DNA from: Candidatus Zixiibacteriota bacterium
GTDB taxonomy: Bacteria; Zixibacteria; MSB-5A5; GN15; FEB-12
Reading direction: 5' to 3'
NCBI GenBank assembly: GCA_030619345.1
Contig: JAUXBO010000014.1
Location: forward strand, 1 to 16,326
Length of the DNA: 16,326 bases
Below, piece after piece: positions 7,701-15,766 of the stretch. The number at the start of each line of letters is the position of its first letter. Position 1 is the stretch's first letter. The translations under genes were made by a program, and so were the position numbers. Below the pieces are notes generated by a model. That model was not told the origin of the DNA and made no database searches. It was given only the letters and a program-made list of their open reading frames with translations.

Positions 7701-8574
7701 GGATAGTGTCGAATATTTCGTAAACGGTCCCTCAATATTCAGGGGCTCGGCCTCGGTTATCAGCGGGGAATTTCAGTTTACATTTATTCCCCCGCTCGAT
7801 ATTGCATACGGTGGCACGGGTGCAAAAATATCGGGTTACACTTCGGTGGGAACGAGCGACGGATTCGGGGTCGCCGATAGTTTGGTGGTCTCGCGGGTGA
7901 TCTTGCCCGTTACTGATTCTGCCGGACCAGAAATCACTTTTTCGGTCGTGAATCGTAAAGATTTTATCAGCGGCGATTTTATCGCACCCGGCGATGAACT
8001 GCAGATTGACCTGACCGACCCGATAGGCATCAATCTTACCGGTGGAATTGGGCACGGGATAAGTCTTGAAATTGATAGCAAATCTGACAATCTGGAAGAT
8101 TTGACTGAACTGTTTCAGTATGATCTCAATAGTTACAACAGTGGTTCTCTTATTTATTCTATAACAGATATGGAGCCGGGCTTACATCAGTTCAAGGTTA
8201 AGGCCTGGGATAACGCTAACAACTTTTCGACCGCCCAGTTTTCTGCCGAAGTTGTGATCTCTTCCGTTATGGCTATCAGAGAGCTATTGAATTATCCGAA
8301 TCCGATGGCGGATTCGACAAGATTTTCTTATTATCTGACTCAGCCGGTCAGATCATTTTCACTGGAGATTTTCACTCTGTCCGGTCGAAAGATTCGGTCC
8401 TTCAAGCAGATAGGACGAAGGACGGCCGGGTATTATGACGATATTGTATGGTATGGCGATGATTTTGCCGCCGATCGCGTTGCTACCGGAGTTTACATTT
8501 TTAAGGCAGAAGCGATTGGTGAAAGCGGCGACCTCGCCACCGAGTCCTTTGGTAAATTAGTGTTGATTAACTAA
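4723..8574 (+). CDS. porU: C25 (gingipain-like) cysteine protease, probable T9SS sortase PorU
   Basis: A 1283-residue exported protein with a signal peptide (MKKMLYNILIVSLSVFLINL then ESFAS). An N-terminal beta-rich region includes SDWFKISVPKTAIYKV (197-212) and SSIRVFNGGG, as in PorU-type proteins. The C25 protease domain runs from about residue 548 (VDYLIIAPDQF; LYDPAAIRDF; YVLFVGDGSYD) to about 925 (YFGDP). The gingipain-type dyad is present: His794 in YVGHGN and Cys829 in TASCE. Ig-like regions follow, and a T9SS type A sorting-like tail (about 1187-1283) starts with NYPNPM and ends in GVYIFKAEA...LVLIN. In P. gingivalis PorU removes the C-terminal signal of cargo proteins and attaches them to A-LPS at the cell surface, and porU is followed by porV; the same order is seen here with a 14-base gap. 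It could instead be a C25 cargo protease, since the domain and tail are shared. ATG 4723 has no Shine-Dalgarno sequence and is flanked by a hairpin. Confidence 0.75.
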   Translation: MKKMLYNILIVSLSVFLINLESFASDKSVQLLSFSDRGVQFSVNVSPEKLIPRTVDKSVTLYSHTVTVAIPVGAKVELVSVQGYDRQLLKNKSLAQSSVLSSFGLAALGQPFIVRGRQLVNVELFPITSSGYYATIEIALRFTGGSSVSTSTAVPDPHFDKLLSKVVMNFEQARDWAAPRPIAAKSAIAVNPFGESSDWFKISVPKTAIYKVTGSALSAAGLNLSGLTSSSIRVFNGGGLPLPIDNNLVRPEFEEIAISVVDGGDGRFDASDYFILFGEGVDRWIHAPSDSFINNPYTTDNCYWLSTSPSISGVPRRMANVNYTGPTPTTVTSFRRFVHTERDEMLQRYYKGEIYDYYNWFWTDQSSLTIHASTPGAISGTVSNLFLAGKTFGTHMSLFVGGIPAINKNCDNNRCTFSSLSVRDGLTQLVINQSGNSNIPPYFDFADIAYTSTLLPQGERIDLTLGTLDGGARLNIIDNFSGSPTVLDVTDGAAPRVIASVIRSGGLLAASADFAASNYSRLFVDTLATDMEIAMVTTTDLRSNLSQVDYLIIAPDQFRSALQEYVDYRSGSYRSCFVSVEDILDNFSFGLYDPAAIRDFLHFAYDNFAAPAPTYVLFVGDGSYDFMDIHQTGQENFVPPFVHPADTQRFYSDDNFVYFGAYGLLDGDTSYVPANPSADRGYDMISARWPVSSEEEIAIIIGKIKSYESKENRGAWRSKVTVVADDEFAAGAYNEAIHTEQAEILQKDHLPGQFENDKIYLWDYPRVGSKRPGVNDAIVDAFNDGTLLINYVGHGNPDLWAHEHVFTRNEDLPRLDNENNLPLVFTASCEIAFFDDPEREGMAEDLLTLPNGAVGVISATRRVYSGPNADLNRKVFDVLFGERKISICEALYMAKLQRQYLGSTVPHRVGNDQAYLYFGDPLMRLGIPEFDLMFDSLPDSIMALSPYTVFGRVVDSNGTTVVGDGELFVRAFDTDRRRKHYVIDTPNPSNPPLDSVEYFVNGPSIFRGSASVISGEFQFTFIPPLDIAYGGTGAKISGYTSVGTSDGFGVADSLVVSRVILPVTDSAGPEITFSVVNRKDFISGDFIAPGDELQIDLTDPIGINLTGGIGHGISLEIDSKSDNLEDLTELFQYDLNSYNSGSLIYSITDMEPGLHQFKVKAWDNANNFSTAQFSAEVVISSVMAIRELLNYPNPMADSTRFSYYLTQPVRSFSLEIFTLSGRKIRSFKQIGRRTAGYYDDIVWYGDDFAADRVATGVYIFKAEAIGESGDLATESFGKLVLIN

Positions 8575-8588
8575 ATACAGGAGCATTT

Positions 8589-11396
8589 ATGCTGTTGCGC
8601 AAGTTTCTTCTGAGTTTCCTTGTTCTTTCTCTCGTCGTCACGCTTGTCCCTGAAATCCGGGCGGACATCTCCAACGCCGCCGTTCTCTTTCTGAGAATTG
8701 CTCCCGGTTCGCGGGCTTCGGCTATGGGAGATGCCTATGTGGCTATTGCTGACGATGCCACCGCCACCCACTGGAATCCAGCCGGATTAGGCGCCTATCC
8801 GATAGCCTCAAGCTGGCGTGAGATTTCCATACCGGACAATCTCGGCGCTCCAGCCTTTGATGAGAACGGCGACCCACTGCCGATGTCATCGACCAGTATG
8901 CGGGCTTTCGCGGCGCTCAAGAGTGGGTCAGGGAGCGATTACCAGGCGTATGATCTGTGGGTACTCACCGATCAGGGTCTGGCGAGGTATGATAATAAAG
9001 AGTGGCACTTTGAAGAGGTCTTCAATACCAAAACTGATCAGACCATTCAGTCTATTGTTGCTTCTTATTTCGGTATTGAGGACGAAGAACAGATTGCCGG
9101 TATGGCCACACGAGTGGCCGCGCTTAACAGCAAGAGGACCAAGGATCAGGTAATAGCGCTCAAAGACTCAATTACCGTTTTGGTCCCGGAAGATTATTCA
9201 TTACGCGAATCAATGCTCGGTTATCTCGACAGTCTGGTGGTTTCATACGACGAAGCCAGGATAAACTGGGAGAAGTTTGAGACAATCGAGAAGGAAATTA
9301 CGGAGGGCCTCAAAGAGGACGATCTCAGTGAAGGGGAGTTGGACCAGATCAATTTCGCGGTTGAAAAAGCGAGAAATCGGTTCATCCCGGAAGAGATCAC
9401 GATGCCATATAGTATTCTCTTTTCAGGGCAGCCCAATTGTATTGCTTCGACCAAGAAAGAATTACTGATTGGAACGGCTAACGGCCTGGTAGTTTTTAAC
9501 GGCAAACGCTGGCGGGTTCTAACCACCAAGAACGGTCTGCCGGCCAATAAAGTCACCAGTATTCATGCCCTCGACGATGAGGCGTATATTGGGACAGATC
9601 GCGGTGTGGCCGCCTTTGCCGGGCTTGAAGCTACGGTACTGGCCGACAGTACAATTCTGCCGGCTGGCAAGGTTGTTGCAATTTCCGGCGTCGATGCCGG
9701 TGATATCTGGGCTGTGGTTGGAAATGATCTGTTTCACTTCGACGGCACCCATTGGCTGAACAGCATGGCCTATACGGTGGGAATCGACGACAGTCCCGAG
9801 GTGATCGCCTCTAAATTCTCAATGTATGGCAGCAGCGTGGAAACTAATCTTTATATGGATAAGATGGTTGCGGTCAATGAGAAGTATCTGCAACTGACAG
9901 CTGTGGTCGCCCAAGAGCCTGATTCAAATATGGTTGCAGACACAATTACTATGACTGATGAAGTGACGACAGCAACTGACGTTGACAGCACGGAGGTGGC
10001 AGACGAGACTGCCGAAATCATGGAGCCGCCTGCTGTTGAAGTTACCACGGAGGTAGAGTTCGATCTGAATGCTGCCTTGCAGCCAGGTAACAGTGTTAGA
10101 GTTCCGTATTGTGCCGGAATCAAAGGAGAGATCCGTGACTTGTATGTAGACCGTGACGGACGGATTTGGCTTGGTACTGAGTACGGTATCTGGATGTTTT
10201 CCGGCAATCGCTGGGTTTCTCCCGGTTATCGTGAGGTGACAGTCGAGGAAGGGCAGACTCTGGCTAGTCTGGTCGATGCAAAGAAACATTATGGTCCGGA
10301 AGATGCTTCGGAATATAAGAACGTGCTGGTGGCCATAAACGACATCAGCGGTGACAAGATAAGCGTAGGACAGAAGCTCAAAGTGTACCGCAATCCGGCC
10401 GCTATGCCGGTTAACTCGGTGGCCGGGATGTCTGGTTCGATATATTTTGCCACTTCCGGTGGCCTGTTGGAGTTTGACGGTGAACGCTGGCGGCGGGTTG
10501 ATTTGAAAGAACTTGCCCGAAGTAATGTTATTGATATTGACATCAAAGATGATGAACTCTGGTTTGCCGATGAGAACAAGATCGTTATCAAGGCCAACGG
10601 ACGAACCGAAATATCGTTTATGCATGTCAATTGGCTGCCTGAATTGTCCGACGATTTGTATTACGAGTTCTTGTCGGTGGTGGCTAACAAAGAGGGGCTG
10701 GGTACTTTTGGCGGAAATGTCACGTATATAACTTATGGTGTAATCAATCGTACCGGTGAGGCGGGACAGGCTTTGGGGACTTTTGAGGCCTTTGATATTG
10801 CTTTAACCGGATCGTTTGGAACTTCGCTAACGGACAAACTCCGTGGCGGTGTCTCAATGAAGATTATTTATTCTCATCTGGCTAGTCAGGGGGCCGGTGC
10901 CGAGCAGGGAACGGGTACATCGACTGGTTTTGCCGGTGACCTGGGCCTTTTATATGAATGGACACCGCGTCTGAATCTTGGTCTGGCGATAACCAATATC
11001 GGCCCCAAGATGTCGTACATTGACGCCTCTCAGGCCGATCCGTTGCCGACTAACCTGGCGCTTGGATTCGCCTACAAGGTTTTGCGCTCAGACTACTACC
11101 AGCTCATGGTAACGGGTGAAATTAATAAAATGCTGGTTGGACTTGACGATGGTTTCGATGAGTTCAAGACATCTGAAGGTGTGATTCTCAATGGCGGCGC
11201 AGAATTTTCATATGCGAACTTGATTGCTTTGCGCGGAGGATATATTTTCGATGATGAGGGACAGGTCAAAACGGTGAGTTTGGGTGTCGGTCTGCGACCG
11301 ATAGACAAGATTCGTTTCGACTTCTCCTATATCCCCAGTAACGATGAAGTCGTTTTGGGTAACACATTGAGGATGTCTATTGCCTTCCTGCCGTAG
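8589..11396 (+). CDS. porV: PorV-like T9SS outer-membrane barrel with inserted seven-blade propeller and two LysM-like domains
   Basis: A 935-residue outer-membrane protein; ordinary PorV is about 390. AGGAG (8579-8583) lies 5 bases before the ATG. A signal peptide (1-25) is followed by the PorV/PorQ signature FLRIAPGSRASAMGDAYVAI and HWNPAGLGAY (34-70). PorV character resumes at about 675 (SFMHVNWLPEL, GTFGGNVTYI, ITNIGPKMSYI, LRGGYIF) and ends in a beta strand. Between them I count seven propeller-like units: about 122-142, 281-311, 316-345, 361-390, 509-542, 604-637 and 643-672, with motifs such as LLIGTANGLVVFNGKRW and RIWLGTEYGIWMF. A helical stretch (about 148-268) splits units 1 and 2. 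LysM-like YTVGIDDSPEVIASKF...LQPGNSVRVPY (395-507) splits units 4 and 5, and LysM-like VTVEEGQTLASL...ISVGQKLKVY (550-600) splits 5 and 6. PorV carries T9SS cargo from the translocon to PorU. A propeller of this type is found in PorZ of the same complex, so a fused role is inferred. Confidence 0.8.
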   Translation: MLLRKFLLSFLVLSLVVTLVPEIRADISNAAVLFLRIAPGSRASAMGDAYVAIADDATATHWNPAGLGAYPIASSWREISIPDNLGAPAFDENGDPLPMSSTSMRAFAALKSGSGSDYQAYDLWVLTDQGLARYDNKEWHFEEVFNTKTDQTIQSIVASYFGIEDEEQIAGMATRVAALNSKRTKDQVIALKDSITVLVPEDYSLRESMLGYLDSLVVSYDEARINWEKFETIEKEITEGLKEDDLSEGELDQINFAVEKARNRFIPEEITMPYSILFSGQPNCIASTKKELLIGTANGLVVFNGKRWRVLTTKNGLPANKVTSIHALDDEAYIGTDRGVAAFAGLEATVLADSTILPAGKVVAISGVDAGDIWAVVGNDLFHFDGTHWLNSMAYTVGIDDSPEVIASKFSMYGSSVETNLYMDKMVAVNEKYLQLTAVVAQEPDSNMVADTITMTDEVTTATDVDSTEVADETAEIMEPPAVEVTTEVEFDLNAALQPGNSVRVPYCAGIKGEIRDLYVDRDGRIWLGTEYGIWMFSGNRWVSPGYREVTVEEGQTLASLVDAKKHYGPEDASEYKNVLVAINDISGDKISVGQKLKVYRNPAAMPVNSVAGMSGSIYFATSGGLLEFDGERWRRVDLKELARSNVIDIDIKDDELWFADENKIVIKANGRTEISFMHVNWLPELSDDLYYEFLSVVANKEGLGTFGGNVTYITYGVINRTGEAGQALGTFEAFDIALTGSFGTSLTDKLRGGVSMKIIYSHLASQGAGAEQGTGTSTGFAGDLGLLYEWTPRLNLGLAITNIGPKMSYIDASQADPLPTNLALGFAYKVLRSDYYQLMVTGEINKMLVGLDDGFDEFKTSEGVILNGGAEFSYANLIALRGGYIFDDEGQVKTVSLGVGLRPIDKIRFDFSYIPSNDEVVLGNTLRMSIAFLP

Positions 11397-11399
11397 TGC

Positions 11400-11410
11400 A
11401 GGAGAAAGGA
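11400..11410 (+). promoter_or_regulatory. Ribosome-binding site that argues for an ATT start of the M6 protease
   Basis: AGGAG (11400-11404) and AAGGA (11406-11410) lie just after the porV stop. The spacing is 7 bases to an in-frame ATT at 11418 but 22 bases to the first conventional start, TTG 11433. This favours initiation at ATT, or a sequence error or mutation of an original ATG there. Confidence 0.5.
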
Positions 11411-11432
11411 ACTTCGAATTCAAAATCGGATT

Positions 11433-14400
11433 TTGACTCTGTTGTCTGTCTGGCTGTTGGCGGCTTCGGTCGCAAGCGGTGCCGATGGAAAACTCATGAT
11501 CGGGCAACGTAGCGCGCGCACTGTAACGGCCGGTGAAAGAAAAGTAATTCACCGTTGTCTGACGCCGCCGACGTCCGAGAGAATATCGCTCCCGTTGGAT
11601 CGGGATAAGCCGTGGTCGTTGCCCAATAAACCTCTGGCCGCCGGATTTACCCGTAACGTCCATATTCTCGTCCTGCGATATAACTTTCAACTTGAACAGA
11701 CGGACAATCCTAATACTACCGGCTTGGGGAATATGGATTTGTCGAATGATTCGGCTGCATTTTTCAATGAAAACGGCCATTTTATAGATCCTTCGCCACA
11801 CGATTCAGCCTTCTTTGACGCCCATATGAAAGCTTTGGGTTTCTACTATGATAAAGTATCCGAGGGGAAACTGACTCTAACGTGGGATATTTTTCCGCCA
11901 GCAAGAGACTCGGTCTATCAATTGCCACGTGAAATGGGACACTACGGTGCTTGTATCGACACACTTTCTGAAGACGAAGCGCTCCCGGCCATAGTGCATG
12001 GACTGGAACGGTATTTCATCGACTGTGTCCGTTTGGCTGATACCGTGTCGCCGGAAATTGATTTTTCAGCTTACGAATCTTTCTTCCTGTTCCATGCAGG
12101 AGCAGATCAGCAGAACAATATCGGATTTCCGAACACTTGCTCGGATCTCTTCTCGGGCTTTATTCGCTTTGGAGATTCGATCCAGGCCGATGACGGAACC
12201 ATTTTTCTCGGCGGCATATCGGTAGACAATGATTCGACCAAAATTCGCACCGCCCTTATGATGCCGGAGACGGCCAGCCAGGATAATCGAGCCACCGCTC
12301 TCAACGCTGTTATTGCCCATGAGTTTGGACATCAGCTTGGGTTGGTCGATCTTTATCGGACCGGCGCTTTTCGTACGCAGCTTGGCGATTTTGCCCTGAT
12401 GGATAACAATGGTTTTGGGACAGGTATTGAATTTGCAGGCTTTACGGTTGGCCAAACATTTGGTGTCAACCCGGTATTTCCATGCGCCTGGTCACGGGCT
12501 TATCTTGGATTTGTTGATGTGGTGGAGTACCGTCAGGGGAGCAATATACGACTGGTGGCGGCCGAAATTGAATCTGAAGGGATAAAGGTCGCCCGGATAC
12601 CGATCTCGGACGATGAGTATTATCTGATTGAAAATAGGCTGCAAGAAATTGATAACAAAACAACATATATGATTGCCGATCCGGTCACTTCGGTGATTTG
12701 GGGACCGGGTGATACAACCAAAACATTGACGGGTGAGTACGATCACCTTATGGGTGGCTCGGGTGTGATAATATATCATGTCGATGAGTCGGTCGCGCGG
12801 GAAGACTGGGGAGCGAATTATGGCGTCAATAACTTCTATGACAACCAACTTCAGCTTGATTCGCAGCGGAGGTTTGTAAGACTTGTTGAGGCCGACGGAA
12901 TCGTAGATTTTGGAGGTTACTATAATGCCGGTTTTGGCAGCGATGAAGATCTGTTTCGCGACGATCGTAACGACAAATTCACGCCAAACACAAATCCTCC
13001 TTCGATTGATAATACCGGAAATAATACTCACATCTATATAACTGACATCACCCGCGACTCGATGTTGGTCGGGTTCAGTCACGTGAAAGTTGATTCGGTT
13101 ATATTTTTCGACGTTCGCACCGACGGTCTGGTTGAGAATTTTCCCGTCAGGGTCGGCTATCCGATACCGTCATATTTTGATTATCCGATAATTGTTGGTG
13201 TTGATACCGTTTGGACCAGACTCCGTGGTGTGTCTGTGATAGCCGACGATCTTGATAGAGACGGTATTAACGAAATCATTGTTGGCTCCAACGCGATTGT
13301 ATCAGTATTTGGCACAGACGGATTGCCGTTTATTCTACAGCATTCCAACTGTAGTCCGTGGATAACGTATGTTGACAATTCACACTCAAGGTTCGATGGT
13401 GCAGATACAAACTTCGTTAATCCCGTTTTGTATGGCCGAGATACGGCGGCGATAGTTCCCGCTTATTTTGTTGCCCCGCATTTTATAACAGCCGGTCCGG
13501 TCACGGGTGACTTCGGGCAAACAGCCAATATGAAAATGGTCGCGGTCGGTTATCCATCGACCGTCGACAGTGGCGAAGTTGCTCTGCACATTCCGGCTGA
13601 TGTCGATACCGATGCGCTGGCCGATCAATACTATGTGTTCCCGACCTTCGGCTGGCCGGTGCAGCTTCTGTTTGATGACATTCTCTATGCTGTGACAGAC
13701 AAAGGCATGATATATCGTAAATCGGTCTGGGATACACTGCCGCCAGAGATCATTGATTTGGCTACTGACTCAATTTACGGCGCTTGCCGATTGGGCGATG
13801 GGCTGGTCGTTCTCGGGCAGCGGGGCGAGTCTGCATATTTGTCGATTATAGTCGGCACCGATAGTTCATCATGGCAACTTCCCATGGTGTGCAATATGAA
13901 CCCGGTGATTGTCGATTTGGATCAGGATCAGCTTCCCGAAGTAGTATGTGCATCACAGTCTGGCGATCTGGTCGTGGTAACCATTGACACGACCGGAAGT
14001 GGCTCACCACTATTTTCAATCTATGATAGCAAACAGACCGGTCACGAATTTACTGCCGACCCGATAATTGGGGATATTGATCTCGACGGGCATCCAGATA
14101 TAATTCTCGGTGGCTTTGGAACAGTATATGCATTCGATGACAGGCTGCTTGGTAAACTTGATTATCCGAGACAGATTGATGATCGTTTTCCCGAAGACGC
14201 CGTTTTGGCCGCTCCGATTATTTGCGAACTTGATGGCCGCACTAAACCGGAATTGATCTTTTCGACTTTCGAGGGGAATCTGTACTCGATCAGCAGTGAA
14301 CTATCATATGGGTTCCCATTGTCGGCAGGTGAGAGAAGCTATAGTTCACCGCTGATAATGTCCGATACAACTGGCGCCAAGCTCGGTTATGTGGGTGATG

Positions 14401-14822
14401 ACGGCTGGTTCTATCTCTGGGACTTCTGGGCGAATGATTTTGATGAACAAAAATCGTACTGGCCGATGGTGGGTGCTGATCCCGGTGGCAGTTTTGTTTT
14501 TGATAATTCCAAACTGAAGGGGTCTGGAGTGTCAGATGAGTTTCTGGTGAAGGAGCGCTTTTTTGCCTGGCCGAATCCGGTCGTTGACGGTACGGTCAAC
14601 ATTAGGTATTATCTTGGGCAACAAGCTGATCGCGTGACAATTTCCATCTATGATTTGTCCGGTGTTCTGGTTACGGAAGATCGGGGCGATGGTTTTGAGC
14701 GGGACAATGAATACCGCTGGGATTGTTCGGATGTCACGCCAGGAGTTTATCGCTGTCTGTTGGAGGTAGAGGCAGCTGGGAAAGAGGAACACGCATTTTT
14801 TGACATTGCTGTGATTAGATAA
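11433..14822 (+). CDS. Secreted M6-family metalloprotease with FG-GAP-like repeats and T9SS type A sorting tail
   Basis: An exported zinc protease of at least 1129 residues (from TTG 11433) or 1134 from ATT 11418. The longer start gives a proper signal peptide (QNRILTLLSVWLLAASVASG) with a basic N-terminus; the TTG start lacks any charge. The M6 (immune inhibitor A type) domain spans about 74-545. HEFGHQLGLVDLY (296-308) has the HExxHxxGxxD zinc site with His296, Glu297, His300 and Asp306, and IIYHVDESV and LVEADG are typical further family landmarks. Downstream are FG-GAP/VCBS-like units with calcium-site style motifs: DLDRDGINEIIVG near 607, DLDQDQLPEVV near 829, DIDLDGHPDIILGG near 880 and ELDGRTKPELIF near 931. 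The tail (about 1044-1129) starts at WPNPVVDG and contains SIYDLSGVLV and GVYRCLLEV, a type A sorting signal. It is probably cargo exported and anchored by the upstream PorU/PorV pair. The frame is continuous with porV past its TAG stop. Confidence 0.83.
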   Translation: MTLLSVWLLAASVASGADGKLMIGQRSARTVTAGERKVIHRCLTPPTSERISLPLDRDKPWSLPNKPLAAGFTRNVHILVLRYNFQLEQTDNPNTTGLGNMDLSNDSAAFFNENGHFIDPSPHDSAFFDAHMKALGFYYDKVSEGKLTLTWDIFPPARDSVYQLPREMGHYGACIDTLSEDEALPAIVHGLERYFIDCVRLADTVSPEIDFSAYESFFLFHAGADQQNNIGFPNTCSDLFSGFIRFGDSIQADDGTIFLGGISVDNDSTKIRTALMMPETASQDNRATALNAVIAHEFGHQLGLVDLYRTGAFRTQLGDFALMDNNGFGTGIEFAGFTVGQTFGVNPVFPCAWSRAYLGFVDVVEYRQGSNIRLVAAEIESEGIKVARIPISDDEYYLIENRLQEIDNKTTYMIADPVTSVIWGPGDTTKTLTGEYDHLMGGSGVIIYHVDESVAREDWGANYGVNNFYDNQLQLDSQRRFVRLVEADGIVDFGGYYNAGFGSDEDLFRDDRNDKFTPNTNPPSIDNTGNNTHIYITDITRDSMLVGFSHVKVDSVIFFDVRTDGLVENFPVRVGYPIPSYFDYPIIVGVDTVWTRLRGVSVIADDLDRDGINEIIVGSNAIVSVFGTDGLPFILQHSNCSPWITYVDNSHSRFDGADTNFVNPVLYGRDTAAIVPAYFVAPHFITAGPVTGDFGQTANMKMVAVGYPSTVDSGEVALHIPADVDTDALADQYYVFPTFGWPVQLLFDDILYAVTDKGMIYRKSVWDTLPPEIIDLATDSIYGACRLGDGLVVLGQRGESAYLSIIVGTDSSSWQLPMVCNMNPVIVDLDQDQLPEVVCASQSGDLVVVTIDTTGSGSPLFSIYDSKQTGHEFTADPIIGDIDLDGHPDIILGGFGTVYAFDDRLLGKLDYPRQIDDRFPEDAVLAAPIICELDGRTKPELIFSTFEGNLYSISSELSYGFPLSAGERSYSSPLIMSDTTGAKLGYVGDDGWFYLWDFWANDFDEQKSYWPMVGADPGGSFVFDNSKLKGSGVSDEFLVKERFFAWPNPVVDGTVNIRYYLGQQADRVTISIYDLSGVLVTEDRGDGFERDNEYRWDCSDVTPGVYRCLLEVEAAGKEEHAFFDIAVIR

Positions 14823-14847
14823 AACGAAATTTTCTGGAGATAGAATA

Positions 14848-15759
14848 ATGAAATTGTATACGAGATTCCTGGTTCTACTCATGACTCTGGCTGTTTGTTA
14901 CAGTTCTGCTTTGGCATTGGAATTTGAGAATTCAGTTTTTGACCGTGAACTCATCAATGTCAAGTACGGGCTTATGAATGCTGCGGATGAATTTGACGAG
15001 GATGAATCCCAGAAGCCAAGCGATAATGTAACAGATGATTTCGTGTGGGAGACCAAGGGACTACAGTATACTCATAAGTCACCGACCAAGGCATTTTTGC
15101 TGTCCCTTGTCGTGCCGGGAGCAGGTCAATACTATTATGGTAGTAAGACAAAGACCGGGGTCTTTCTCGGTGTTGAGGTTTTGTCTCTGTTCATGTACTC
15201 AAAGCTGGATGGCGATGGAAAAGATATGGAACAGGATTTTATGAATTTCCATGATACTACTTGGTTTCCGAAGAACTACCAAACTTATCTTGAGAATGCG
15301 CACGGAGTGTCCATTGATACCGGTATTGTCGGGTTCAGCCACCATTTGGCCGACTCAGGGAGTCAGCAGTACTACGAAATGACCGGAAAGTACGATCAGT
15401 TCGCCTGGGGCTGGGACGATGCTATTCTTGAGAATCTAACCCTGGAAGATTATGGCGCCAGTGTCCCACCGCTGGATCTGGCCGATGGCACAACTATTCC
15501 TGTGTCGGATAACAGGGACACTTATCAGCAGATGCGGGCCGATGCCAACAGCAAGCTGGATCAATCAAAGAGAATGCTGTACGTTACGATTTTCAATCAC
15601 CTGGCCTCGGCGTTTGAGGCTTTCATCATGACCAAGCGACACAACGATCAATTGCGACAGGCTGAGCATGAGTTTGCCTACCTGCGGGTACGGGCCAATT
15701 TGAAATCGTTCTACGCCACATTTGATACGCCGGTAGTAAAGGTTAGTTATCACTTCTAA
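14848..15759 (+). CDS. DUF5683-like exported/membrane protein, paralogue 1
   Basis: A 303-residue protein of unknown function. GGAG (14836-14839) is well placed for ATG 14848, 25 bases after the protease stop. It has a signal peptide or first membrane segment (MKLYTRFLVLLMTLAVCYSS then ALALEF), an acidic linker with DEFDEDES near 47-54, then PTKAFLLSLVVPGAGQYYYG (79-98). That matches the proline-glycine-glutamine motif (P-G-x-G-Q-x-Y) of DUF5683-type proteins, followed by a hydrophobic stretch (GVFLGVEVLSLFMY). The middle is polar and the end has an amphipathic segment and a terminal KVSYHF. Neither ligand nor role is known. Its place in the operon suggests a link to the T9SS cluster, and it is followed at 7 bases by a clear relative. 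Confidence 0.55.
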   Translation: MKLYTRFLVLLMTLAVCYSSALALEFENSVFDRELINVKYGLMNAADEFDEDESQKPSDNVTDDFVWETKGLQYTHKSPTKAFLLSLVVPGAGQYYYGSKTKTGVFLGVEVLSLFMYSKLDGDGKDMEQDFMNFHDTTWFPKNYQTYLENAHGVSIDTGIVGFSHHLADSGSQQYYEMTGKYDQFAWGWDDAILENLTLEDYGASVPPLDLADGTTIPVSDNRDTYQQMRADANSKLDQSKRMLYVTIFNHLASAFEAFIMTKRHNDQLRQAEHEFAYLRVRANLKSFYATFDTPVVKVSYHF

Positions 15760-15766
15760 AAGTTTT

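Noticed and set aside
9924..10625. 233-residue minus-strand open frame opposite the PorV-like gene
   Set aside because: It is fully antisense to a well-supported coding region, lacks a ribosome-binding site and has no recognisable protein character; it reflects the codon pattern of the opposite strand.
11394..11435. Possible amber read-through fusing the PorV-like protein to the M6 protease (same frame, no further stop)
   Set aside because: A Shine-Dalgarno sequence and a signal peptide follow the TAG, and TAG ends other genes here normally, so two separate proteins are more likely.
12492..13082. 196-residue minus-strand open frame opposite the M6 protease gene
   Set aside because: It is antisense to a conserved protease domain with family motifs on the plus strand; the composition looks like a shadow frame.
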